A DNA stretch of 36,495 bases, from NCBI GenBank assembly GCA_022749845.1, contig JAKIWX010000010.1:1-36495 (forward strand), given 5' to 3'. The notes below the pieces were generated by a model. It saw nothing but the letters and a program-made list of their open reading frames with translations, searched no databases and had not been told where the DNA came from. A program made the position numbers and the translations under genes. The stretch's first letter is position 1. Every line of letters starts with the position of its first letter. This document shows positions 7,324 to 14,664 of the stretch, piece by piece. The DNA comes from Thermoplasmata archaeon. GTDB taxonomy: Archaea; Thermoplasmatota; Thermoplasmata; Lutacidiplasmatales; UBA184.

Positions 7324-8438
7324 CGGCTCGGCCCGCGCATTGGTGGAATCCGCGGGCGACGCGCTGCCCCGGCCGGTCGGTGCGGAAGATGGGCGAGGAG
7401 CCGCGCGCCGCCGCTGCCGATGAGAGAGGCGGTGAGGACGGGGAGGGCCAGGGCGGGCGCAACGGAGGAGGCGCCGCGGACGGCGCCGGCCAGGGGGGCG
7501 CTCCAGCCTCCCCGGCGCGCTAGGCCGCCCACGGGACGCAGCAGGCTCTCAAGGCCCGTGCCCGCGCTGGCGAGCCCGCGCTGGATCCCCCCCGCCAGCA
7601 CGCCGCTCGCGCTCGGGAGTCCGACCGCACCGAGCGACTGGCCGGCGACCGACAGCAGCGCAGGGGCCCCCAGCGCCGCCACGAGGTAGCCGAGGAGAAG
7701 CAGGATGGAGGAGGATCCGACCGCGAGCTCGAGAGGAATCACGACGACCGCGGGAAGGAACGCGAGCTCGCCGAACCAGAGCCATCCGCGACGGGCGAGC
7801 GGGGCGAGCGTCGGGATCGGCCATAGGAGCGTGAACACCGGCAGGAGCACGAGCAGCACACCCAGGAGCGCGTTCCGGACGGCGATCGCGGCGCAGAGGA
7901 GCAGGACGACGCTCAGCAGGACGAAGGCGACGGCGAACGCGAGGATCCCGTTGTCCCAACTGAAGCTACCGAACCCCACGCCTCCGAGGTTCACCCAAGA
8001 TTGCCACGCCCCCCCGTCGAACCCGGCCACGACGGGATAGGTCCACGCGGCGAGCCCGAACAGTGCCCCCGCGACCGGTAGGGTGAAGTTCGCGAGCAGC
8101 GCGCCGACGACCAGGCGGGGGAACAACTCGCGGAGCCGAGGGGCGAGCGAGGGAAGAAGGGCCCGGAGCAGGTAGAGCAGCCCTACCCCGAGCACGACAA
8201 GGACGAGGGCGGGGTCCACGAGGTTCGCCACCAGGTACTCGGAGAATCGCGCGGCCACCGAGAGGAAGCCGCCCGCGCCGGAAGGATCCGGGGGAAGCGA
8301 GGGGTAGAGGGCCGCCGTCTGCATCTCGGGAACGAACAGGTGGTCGTACGTCGGGCCAAGGACCGCGGCGAGCGCCGCGGTGAGGAGCGCGAAGATGGCG
8401 AAGAGGATCGCCTGGACGCTCGTCGAAACCGGATCCAT
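7320..8438 (-). CDS. VirB6/TrbL/CedA-like polytopic membrane protein
   Basis: A 372-residue protein with about seven to eight membrane helices separated by short polar loops. It has an extracellular-type loop after the first helix (about 30-60) and a long glycine/alanine-rich and basic C-terminal tail (about 290-372). Size, topology and place between a pilin-like gene and a PrgI/VirB4 pair match VirB6/TrbL of bacterial type IV secretion and CedA of the Sulfolobales DNA importer, the presumed channel across the membrane. These proteins share little sequence, so the call is architectural. The ATG has GGAGG nine bases upstream, and the gene follows the pilin-like gene by 18 bases. The end overlaps the next start as ATGA. 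Confidence 0.7.
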   Translation of the reverse strand: MDPVSTSVQAILFAIFALLTAALAAVLGPTYDHLFVPEMQTAALYPSLPPDPSGAGGFLSVAARFSEYLVANLVDPALVLVVLGVGLLYLLRALLPSLAPRLRELFPRLVVGALLANFTLPVAGALFGLAAWTYPVVAGFDGGAWQSWVNLGGVGFGSFSWDNGILAFAVAFVLLSVVLLLCAAIAVRNALLGVLLVLLPVFTLLWPIPTLAPLARRGWLWFGELAFLPAVVVIPLELAVGSSSILLLLGYLVAALGAPALLSVAGQSLGAVGLPSASGVLAGGIQRGLASAGTGLESLLRPVGGLARRGGWSAPLAGAVRGASSVAPALALPVLTASLIGSGGARLLAHLPHRPAGAARRPRIPPMRGPSR

Positions 8439-8456
8439 CCGGGCCTCCGTTCCGGC

Positions 8457-8843
8457 TCAAGCGCCGGTCACGACCCACTGCGCGAGACCCCAGACGAGCC
8501 CGGTGACCGCCGCCGTGAAGACGAGGGTTCCGATGAGCGCGTCCCGGGCTCGCTCGCGTGCCTGCACCTTCTTGCTCAGGTCGTGCGAGAACCAGCTCAC
8601 GGCGACGCGCGCCCAGACGAGCGCGAGGAGCCCGCCGCCGGCCGCGGCCACGAGCGTGACGAGCCTACCGATCGCCGCAGTGAAGTTCCCTTCCGGCGAA
8701 GCGGCACCTCGGTGGTCCCGGGGGTCTCGGCCCGCCGAGGCGGGGGCGATCGGCCCGACCGAGAATGGTGGGAGCACGAGGAGCAGGGTGACCATCAGGA
8801 ACAGGACACAGGAGAACAGCCCCGTCCCCCCACGGGGATTCAT
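8457..8843 (-). CDS. VirB2/CedA1-like pilin candidate
   Basis: A 128-residue protein with the architecture of VirB2/TrbC-type conjugative pilins and of archaeal CedA1. A hydrophobic signal or first helix lies at about 9-29. A short polar region with AxA-like sites follows (PIAPASAGRD). Two helices at about 58-82 and 102-124 are joined by a basic cytoplasmic loop KKVQARERARD (91-101). CedA1 is established as an archaeal conjugative pilus subunit related to VirB2. Sequence similarity at this length cannot be judged by eye, so the call is by topology and gene order directly before the VirB6-like gene. The ATG at 8843 overlaps the upstream stop as ATGA; longer frames up to 9197 are noise. An alternative is a generic two-helix accessory membrane protein. 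Confidence 0.6.
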   Translation of the reverse strand: MNPRGGTGLFSCVLFLMVTLLLVLPPFSVGPIAPASAGRDPRDHRGAASPEGNFTAAIGRLVTLVAAAGGGLLALVWARVAVSWFSHDLSKKVQARERARDALIGTLVFTAAVTGLVWGLAQWVVTGA

Positions 8844-11119
8844 GCTCGCTCCTCGTGCCCACGCGCGGCGCGCGGGGACGGACGCTCCTGATTCGAAGCT
8901 CCGGTCCAGCGGTAGAGCGCGGGCTCGTCGCCCTCCTCGATGCCTTCCGCCCGGCCGAGCGCGACCCATCGTCGGAGCGCCCTCCGGGTCGACTCGGGCT
9001 CGATCCCCTCCTCCTCGGCGAGCAGGAGCAGCGACTCCTCGTCGAGACCGTCGCTTTCCCGGAGCAACCGCCGGACCGTCGGGAGCGCCCCCGTCGATTC
9101 CGGGCGAGAGGGGGAAGGTCGCCGTGGGAGACGTCCTCGGAACAACCAGGCTAGCCCGAGCAGCAGCGCGATGGGGAGCGAGACCCAGGGAACCCAACCG
9201 GCCGCCCCTCCCACCGATCCCGCACTCCCGATGGAACCGTTCGGGCCACCCCCTCTCGGGGACGCCGAAGGACCGGCCACTCCGGGCGCCACCGCCACGG
9301 TGAGGTTCGCGTCGCCTCGGAACCCGAGCGAATCGGAGACCGCGAGTCGGACCGCGAGGTACCCCGCGACGCGTGGTAGGGCGCTCCAGTCCGCGGGTCC
9401 CGGCGCCGAGAGGTTACCCTGCGCCGTCTCTCCGTCGGAGAGGCTCAACGCGTACCGGTACGGCGGAGCACCGCCGCCCACCGTGAAGCTGAGCGAGAGG
9501 GGCTCGCCCGCCGAGGGAGCGACGGAAGCGAGCAGGAGCGAGCTTGCGACCGGCTCGAGCACCCGGAGCGTCAGGTTCGAGCTCACCGCGGCGCCCGAGG
9601 CGTCCACGAGCGTCACGACGAACAGCCCCACGCCCGGAGCCGCGAGCTTCCCCTCCCAGCTGAAGAGACCGGCGGAGGAGACGCTCCCGAAGCGGGGGGA
9701 GCTGGCGCTCAGGGCGGCGGTGGTCGCGATCGACCAGTTGAGCGGAGGCGTACCTCCCCCGCTCAGCCCCACCACCTCGACCGACCCGCCTACCTCCGAC
9801 AGGCTGGGAGTCAGGTTCGCGAGGAGGAACGGGCTAGAGTGCACGGGCGCGAGCGGGACCGAGAGCGAGCTCGATACGCCGAGGGCGTCGGTGACCGAGA
9901 GCGAGGCCCACAGCGGAGCCGCAAGCAACGGGACGAGGGCTTCGGTCCAGTTGCCCGCGGTGGGTGCCGTGAAACCGAAGGAGGAGCCGGAAGGCACGGA
10001 GCTCCCGGTGACGGTGAACGGCCCTACGCCGCCCGCCACCGACAGGACAAACGGCATCGGGCGGCCGACGTCCCCACCCGAGGCCAGCACGAGCGTGTGG
10101 AGCGAGACCGTCGGGGCGACGGGGAAGGTGCGCTCGACTCGGACCGCGTCGCCGAGCCGGTCCGTCACGAGAAGCCCGACGAGGAGAGTTCGCGCGACCG
10201 TCGGCGGGACCGACCACGCCGCGCCGGTGCCGGCGTCCCCCGAGCTGTCGTTCCAGAGAAAGCTGTACGGAGGGAATCCGCCTTCGACCAACGCCGCGAG
10301 AGGGAATCCCACGCCGACCTCAGGTCCCAGCGCGCCGGGGACTACTTGCGCCGCAAGCGAGCTTGCGACGAGCACCGAGGAGCTCGCGCTCCCTACGACG
10401 CGCTCGCCGAGCGGATCGGTCACGCTCACGGTGGGGAGGTAGGTTCCGAGCGCGAACTGGTGGGTGACGGAGAAGGGACCCGTGGTGGAAAGGGTGAACG
10501 AGGAGCTGTTCCCGTCCCCGAACTCGACCGACACCGAGTAGGGCGGCTCTCCCCCCGAGAGAGCACCGCGGCAGATTACGGGGGTACCGGGTTGCACGGG
10601 GCCGATCCCGGCCGACCAGCCCGAGAGGAGGAGCGAGGGCACGGTGAAGACCCTCGCGTACGCCTCGGTCCCGAAGGAGACGTTGTTCGTCGAGCAGAGG
10701 ATTGCCCCCTCGACGGTCGCGCTCAGCACGACCGAACCCGAGACCCCGGGGAAGGCGGTGAACTGCACGGTGGTTCCCGTGGGGCTGACGAGAGCGCCGA
10801 GGGGGAGCGCCCCGGCGGCGAGCTCCCAGACCACCACCGGTGTGACCACGGCGCACCCAGGAGATGCCGAGGTCACGGACAACACGAAACTCGCATTCTC
10901 CCCGTCCGCGACCGTGGCGGCCGCGGGCACGATCTGCACGGCGGCGAACCCCTCGAAGGAGGCTGCCGGAGGGGACGCGAACAACGGCGCTGGGCGGGTC
11001 GATAGGTGCGCACCGCCTCCGCCCGAGAGGACGGAGGCGAGGAAAATCACTCCGGCCACGACGCCGATCCCGAGCTCTGCCGCCTTCCCACTGTTGCGCC
11101 TCGGCGCCACTGCCACCAC
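8840..11119 (-). CDS. Membrane-anchored PKD/Ig-like repeat surface protein with cytoplasmic winged-helix-like tail
   Basis: A 759-residue protein. An N-terminal signal helix lies at about 14-33. About 600 extracellular residues follow, made of at least five beta-sandwich repeats. Their marker is GGxPPY or a close variant: SGGEPPYSVSVEFGDGN, EGGFPPYSFLWND, AGGVGPFTVTG, SGGGTPPLNWSI and GGGAPPYRYALSLSDGE. After a glycine/serine linker comes a C-terminal membrane helix at about 641-660 and a cytoplasmic tail of 99 residues. In the tail, roughly 680-740 look like a winged helix (LLLLAEEEGIEPESTRRALR, then a hairpin ending ALYRW). It is the first gene of the T4SS-like operon; its stop overlaps the pilin-like start as ATGA. 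It may be an adhesin or contact receptor for the machine. GTG at 11119 is chosen from the TATA spacing; GTGs at 11116 and 11110 are alternatives. Confidence 0.8.
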   Translation of the reverse strand: MVAVAPRRNSGKAAELGIGVVAGVIFLASVLSGGGGAHLSTRPAPLFASPPAASFEGFAAVQIVPAAATVADGENASFVLSVTSASPGCAVVTPVVVWELAAGALPLGALVSPTGTTVQFTAFPGVSGSVVLSATVEGAILCSTNNVSFGTEAYARVFTVPSLLLSGWSAGIGPVQPGTPVICRGALSGGEPPYSVSVEFGDGNSSSFTLSTTGPFSVTHQFALGTYLPTVSVTDPLGERVVGSASSSVLVASSLAAQVVPGALGPEVGVGFPLAALVEGGFPPYSFLWNDSSGDAGTGAAWSVPPTVARTLLVGLLVTDRLGDAVRVERTFPVAPTVSLHTLVLASGGDVGRPMPFVLSVAGGVGPFTVTGSSVPSGSSFGFTAPTAGNWTEALVPLLAAPLWASLSVTDALGVSSSLSVPLAPVHSSPFLLANLTPSLSEVGGSVEVVGLSGGGTPPLNWSIATTAALSASSPRFGSVSSAGLFSWEGKLAAPGVGLFVVTLVDASGAAVSSNLTLRVLEPVASSLLLASVAPSAGEPLSLSFTVGGGAPPYRYALSLSDGETAQGNLSAPGPADWSALPRVAGYLAVRLAVSDSLGFRGDANLTVAVAPGVAGPSASPRGGGPNGSIGSAGSVGGAAGWVPWVSLPIALLLGLAWLFRGRLPRRPSPSRPESTGALPTVRRLLRESDGLDEESLLLLAEEEGIEPESTRRALRRWVALGRAEGIEEGDEPALYRWTGASNQERPSPRAARGHEERA

Positions 11120-11141
11120 CGATACGGGGAGCGGCCGGACC

Positions 11142-11148
11142 GGTACTT
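11142..11148 (-). promoter_or_regulatory. TATA-like box for the T4SS-like operon
   Basis: AAGTACC on the minus strand is centred 26 bases before the GTG at 11119, the spacing expected for a leaderless archaeal transcript. It lies in the 65-base gap after flpA, so the seven-gene operon probably has its own promoter, although read-through from ridA-flpA is not excluded. Confidence 0.4.
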
Positions 11149-11184
11149 GCCCCCGCTCGCGGGGACGAACGCTGAACGCTGGCG

Positions 11185-11841
11185 CTACCCTTCGATGCCG
11201 ATCGCCGCGTGGTCGCGGGAATAGGGGGCGAGGTCGACCGCGGGCCGGGGAGCGAGGCCTGCGCGCTCGAGCTCCGCCCTCGCTTCCTGGATGACGGTCC
11301 GGGGGGAGCGGCGCTGGGTGACACTACGGACCTTGAGCATCAGCAGGCCGCGAGCTCCGGATGCGAGCGTGGCCGCGGCGTTCTCCGCGAAGATCCGGGT
11401 CTGGTCTCGCTGGGCGAGGTCTTGGTAGAGGAAGTCGATCGGCGCGACGTCGGCGCGATACCTCTCGGGTAGCTGCGCGTCCGCGAGGAGCGGCAGGAGG
11501 TTCTCGCGTTCGCGGGAGAGGGCGAGAAGATGCGAGAAGGCGCTCGCGCTCTTCTCGACGACGTACAGCTCGGCACGCGGCAGGAGGTCCGAAAGGTGGC
11601 TCGCGGTCGTCCCGTGGGCCGCCCCGAGGTAGAGGAGCCGCTGCACGCGGGAAAGGTCGAGGGACGCCCCCGGGGTCCGTAGGTAGGCGGCGAGCTTGCT
11701 GCGCCAGGGGTCCCAGCGGCGGTACTCGGCCCCCTCCTCGGCCCGCAGCTCCTCGCCGTACACCGAGCGTCCAGGAACTAGGTTCGGTGTGTAGAGCTCC
11801 GCGCCGGCGCGGACCACGCCGGGAAACCTCGTCGACTCCAA
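11185..11841 (-). CDS. flpA: Fibrillarin-like rRNA/tRNA 2'-O-methyltransferase
   Basis: A 218-residue archaeal fibrillarin, the methyltransferase of the C/D box guide RNP, which methylates ribose 2'-OH in rRNA and tRNA together with Nop5 and L7Ae. Visible features are the N-terminal PGVVRAGAELYTPNLVPG, YGEEL, the cofactor-binding LGAAHGTT (72-79), VVEKS, and the catalytic-core region DFLYQDLAQRDQ and LMLKVRSV. The C-terminal segment is DLAPYSRDHAAI. Length matches the family. The motif-I serine of the common GAASGTT is His here. The TTG at 11841 is preferred because GGAGTGA lies about eight bases upstream and it follows the ridA stop by six bases; an in-frame GTG at residue 9 is less likely. 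The usual nop5 neighbour is not in the window. Confidence 0.93.
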   Translation of the reverse strand: MESTRFPGVVRAGAELYTPNLVPGRSVYGEELRAEEGAEYRRWDPWRSKLAAYLRTPGASLDLSRVQRLLYLGAAHGTTASHLSDLLPRAELYVVEKSASAFSHLLALSRERENLLPLLADAQLPERYRADVAPIDFLYQDLAQRDQTRIFAENAAATLASGARGLLMLKVRSVTQRRSPRTVIQEARAELERAGLAPRPAVDLAPYSRDHAAIGIEG

Positions 11842-11847
11842 CGTAGC

Positions 11848-12312
11848 TCACTCCACGAGGAGGAGCATCTCCACCTCTACCGGGAAGTCGAGCGGGAGGG
11901 ACGTGACGCCGAGGGAGACGCGCGCCGGCCGGCCCTCCTCCCCTAGGAGCGCGAGGAGGAGCTCGGTCGCTCCGTTGCCCACCTCGTGTTGGCGGGTGAA
12001 CCCGGGGGAGGAGGCGACGTACACCGCGACGCGCAGCGCCCGGCGGATCTTGTCGACCGAGCCAACCAGGGCGCCCACCGCGGAAAGTCCCTGGAGCGTG
12101 GCGAGGCGCGCCGCCTCTTGCGCCTGCGCGAGACTCACGTCCGCCTCGACGCGACCACGGTACAGGGGCTTACCGTCTCGCATGGCCCCCTGGCCCGACA
12201 CGAACACCTGGTCGCCGACCCGCACGGCGGGGGCGTACGATCCTTGGGGAACGGGCGGGGAAGGTAGGGCGAGTCCCAGCTTGCGAAGGCCCTCGGTCGC
12301 TCGCCCTTCCAT
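11848..12312 (-). CDS. ridA: RidA/YjgF-family protein (enamine/imine deaminase-like)
   Basis: A 154-residue RidA-superfamily protein. RidA trimers hydrolyse reactive 2-aminoacrylate and related imines released by pyridoxal-phosphate enzymes. Key features are GSYAPAVRVGDQVFVSGQG (24-42), the substrate-carboxylate-binding arginine in PARVSLGV (Arg131), and the C-terminal PVEVEMLLLV with Glu147. It is slightly longer than the archetypal 130 residues, with about 20 extra at the N-terminus. It is nearest to the YjgF-like branch that begins with ...LGL.LP.PP.P.G.Y. The ATG lies about 28 bases after a TATA-like TTCGTATC on the minus strand. The gene precedes flpA by six bases, so they form an operon without obvious functional link. 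Confidence 0.88.
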   Translation of the reverse strand: MEGRATEGLRKLGLALPSPPVPQGSYAPAVRVGDQVFVSGQGAMRDGKPLYRGRVEADVSLAQAQEAARLATLQGLSAVGALVGSVDKIRRALRVAVYVASSPGFTRQHEVGNGATELLLALLGEEGRPARVSLGVTSLPLDFPVEVEMLLLVE

Positions 12313-12374
12313 GCTCTCCGGGGAGGGACCGCGCCTGATACGAATGTCGGTTCGGGCGGGAACGGCCCGCTCAG

Positions 12375-12381
12375 TTCTTTA
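12375..12381 (+). promoter_or_regulatory. TATA-like box for the acidic zinc-ribbon gene
   Basis: TTCTTTA is centred 28 bases before the ATG at 12406. A matching minus-strand box about 28 bases before ridA makes this 93-base gap a divergent promoter region. Confidence 0.45.
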
Positions 12382-12405
12382 CCCCGGGGCCGCTAGCTTG
12401 CCCCG

Positions 12406-12888
12406 ATGGTCACGCTTTTCCGACGATTCCGCCGGGACCGGCCGCGCGAAGAGGAGAGCGAGACCCCACCCGACGCCGAGGAGGGGACGGTTCCCGACGG
12501 CGAAACCCCGATGGAGGAGCTGGCGGAGCCCGCCGAAGAAGGCCCGAGCGGTCCGCCGGTCCTCGAGGGTGAGCCCGTCGCCGACCCTGGGGAGCCCGCG
12601 CCGCCCGAGGAGGAGGGCGCCGAGCAGGTCCTACCTCTCAGCGAGCCCTCCGAGACTCCGGCTTCCCCGGAGTTCGAACCGCCGGAGTCCGCGCCGCTCC
12701 CCGTCCCCGCCGCTTCTCCGGCGGGGCCGAGTTCCCCGAATCCCCCGCCGCTACCCGCCGAGGATCTCTCGGTCGTAGCTACGAGCGAGCGTCGAGGACT
12801 CGCCGACGCGCCCTCCGCTTGCTTCCTCTGCGGTAGCCGGCTCGAGCAGGGTCGGTGCCCGAAATGTCGTATGACCTGGGTCGAGTGA
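12406..12888 (+). CDS. Acidic proline-rich protein with C-terminal zinc ribbon
   Basis: A 160-residue protein with three parts. A short basic start (MVTLFRRFRRDRPR) is followed by about 110 residues of Glu/Pro-rich, presumably disordered sequence. The last 30 residues hold CFLCG and CPKC (Cys139, 142, 151, 154), a two-knuckle zinc ribbon of the kind common in small archaeal proteins. No catalytic domain is present. The zinc ribbon could bind RNA, protein or the transcription machinery; the acidic linker may tether it. Function is unknown. The ATG sits 28 bases after a TATA-like box, and the gene appears monocistronic, 61 bases before the DUF885 gene, which has its own box. Confidence 0.75.
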   Translation: MVTLFRRFRRDRPREEESETPPDAEEGTVPDGETPMEELAEPAEEGPSGPPVLEGEPVADPGEPAPPEEEGAEQVLPLSEPSETPASPEFEPPESAPLPVPAASPAGPSSPNPPPLPAEDLSVVATSERRGLADAPSACFLCGSRLEQGRCPKCRMTWVE

Positions 12889-12921
12889 TCGGTCGACTCC
12901 CTCCCCTCGCCGGGACGGACC

Positions 12922-12927
12922 TTTAAG
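12922..12927 (+). promoter_or_regulatory. TATA-like box for the DUF885 gene
   Basis: TTTAAG lies 25 bases before the ATG at 12950 in otherwise GC-rich sequence, fitting a leaderless transcript. Confidence 0.5.
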
Positions 12928-12949
12928 CGCCGGGCCGCTCGGGGCCTCT

Positions 12950-14602
12950 ATGCCAGCACCCTCCTCGGACGCGATGGCGGAGCTCGCCGCGATCGAGGAA
13001 CGGGCGGTCGCCCACACCTTTGAGTTGAGTCCGGGGTACGCCGTCGCCGCCGGCCGGCACGACTACGACGGACGCCTCCCCTCGCTGTCCCACGCAGCGA
13101 CCGCGGTCTGGGTGACGGAGGCCGACCGACTGCTGGGTGGGCTTCGTGCGCTCGAAGGGCGCCCGCTACCGCCGGAACGCGCGATCGATAGGCTCCTCCT
13201 CGAGCTCCTGCTCGAGGGATCCCGGTTCGACCTCGTGGACGCAAAGTTGTACGACTGCAATCCGATGCTCTACCTCTGGTCGATCTCGCTCACGGCCTAC
13301 ACCGTCCGGCCCTACGCTCCGATGCAAGCGCGGGGCGAGGCCATGCTCCGCCTCGTGGAAGCCGTTCCCCGGTTCCTGGAAGAGGCGATCCAGCGGCTCG
13401 ACCCGGTCCTTCCCGCGCCCTTCCTTCTCCTCTCCACCTCGATGGGGACCGGGCTACCGGGCCACTACGCCGAGTGCGAAGGCGCGATTCGACGGGAACT
13501 CCCGGCGCTCGCCGACCGGTTCCGAGACGCGCGGATCCGGGCGGAGGAGTCGCTCCAACGCTTCCTGGACAAGATCGAGACGGAGTACCGACCGAAGCAG
13601 ACCCCCGAGTTCGCGCTCGGCCACGAACGGTTCCAGCAACTGCTCTGGGTGCGGGAGGGACTGCGCATGAGCATCGCCGAGCTCAAGGCTGCCGGACTCG
13701 AGGACCTGCACAGGAACCAGCGACGGCTCGCCGCGTTGGCCGCGGCCGGCAAGCCCTCGGGGACGACGGCCGAGCTCCTCGCCTCCGCGAGCGAGGACCA
13801 CGCCAGCGCCGAACGCCTCCTCCCGGAAGTTCGCGAGTTTCTGGAGGAGACGCGTCGGTGGCTTGCCGAGCGGGATATCGTCTCGCTCCCCGAGCCGGCG
13901 GCGTGCCGGGTCGAGGAGACGCCCGTGTACGGCCGCTCGCTCAGCACCGCGAGCATGGACTCGCCGGGGCCGTTCGAAGAGGGCGGGACGGAGGGAGTCT
14001 ACTACGTCACGCCCGTCGACCCGAGCTGGAGCGCCGAGCGCCAGGAGGAGTGGCTCCGGGCGATGTGCCGGCCGATACTCCGCAACATCACCGTGCACGA
14101 GGTGTACCCTGGCCACTACCTACAGTTCCTCCACCTGCGCCGCTCTCCCTCCTCGCTGGCGCGCAAGACGTACCTCTCCCCCTCCTTCGTCGAGGGGTGG
14201 GCGCACTACTGCGAGCAGCTCGCGGTGGAGCAGGGGATCGGCGGGGGCAAGCCGATCGCGGAGGCGGTGCAGCTCCAGGACGCGCTGCTGCGAAACTGCC
14301 GACTGCTCGTCTCGATCGGACTCCACACCGAGGGGATGTCGCTCGACGAGGGAACCGCGTTCTTCCGCCGCGAAGGCCACATGGAAGCGCTGCCCGCCGA
14401 GCGCGAAGCGATCCGCGGGAGCTTCAACCCCGAGTACTTCTGCTACACCCTCGGTAAGCTCATGATCCTGCGTGCCCGCGCGAAGCACGCGGGTACCGAC
14501 CGGAGCTCCCTCAAGCGGTTCCACGATCGGATCCTCTCCTTCGGATGCCCACCGGTGGGGCTTCTCGACGCCCTGCTCGCGGCCCCTCCCGCCGCAGGCT
14601 AG
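12950..14602 (+). CDS. DUF885-family metallopeptidase-like protein
   Basis: A 550-residue cytoplasmic protein of the DUF885 family, which is distantly related to zinc carboxypeptidases. The hallmark zinc-site motif HEVYPGH begins at residue 383 and EGWAHYCEQ at residue 415, the expected spacing. The N-terminal half is helical with conserved-looking blocks such as NPMLYLWS and GLPGHYAECEGAI. The C-terminus holds FNPEYFCYTLGKL, also typical of the family. No signal peptide is seen, so it probably acts in the cytoplasm on peptides. The ATG is fixed by the TATA box 25 bases upstream; the next ATG at 12974 would cut the first helix. It appears transcribed alone. Confidence 0.9.
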   Translation: MPAPSSDAMAELAAIEERAVAHTFELSPGYAVAAGRHDYDGRLPSLSHAATAVWVTEADRLLGGLRALEGRPLPPERAIDRLLLELLLEGSRFDLVDAKLYDCNPMLYLWSISLTAYTVRPYAPMQARGEAMLRLVEAVPRFLEEAIQRLDPVLPAPFLLLSTSMGTGLPGHYAECEGAIRRELPALADRFRDARIRAEESLQRFLDKIETEYRPKQTPEFALGHERFQQLLWVREGLRMSIAELKAAGLEDLHRNQRRLAALAAAGKPSGTTAELLASASEDHASAERLLPEVREFLEETRRWLAERDIVSLPEPAACRVEETPVYGRSLSTASMDSPGPFEEGGTEGVYYVTPVDPSWSAERQEEWLRAMCRPILRNITVHEVYPGHYLQFLHLRRSPSSLARKTYLSPSFVEGWAHYCEQLAVEQGIGGGKPIAEAVQLQDALLRNCRLLVSIGLHTEGMSLDEGTAFFRREGHMEALPAEREAIRGSFNPEYFCYTLGKLMILRARAKHAGTDRSSLKRFHDRILSFGCPPVGLLDALLAAPPAAG

Positions 14603-14664
14603 CTGCCGGGCCGTTCCACAACGACTTTGAGGCCGGCGACCGCCTTTGCCCTCGACGAGACCCT

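Noticed and set aside
4016-11119. The secretion-like operon as an integrated conjugative element
   Set aside because: No relaxase, coupling ATPase, integrase, replication gene or flanking repeats were found; the borders are ordinary housekeeping genes.
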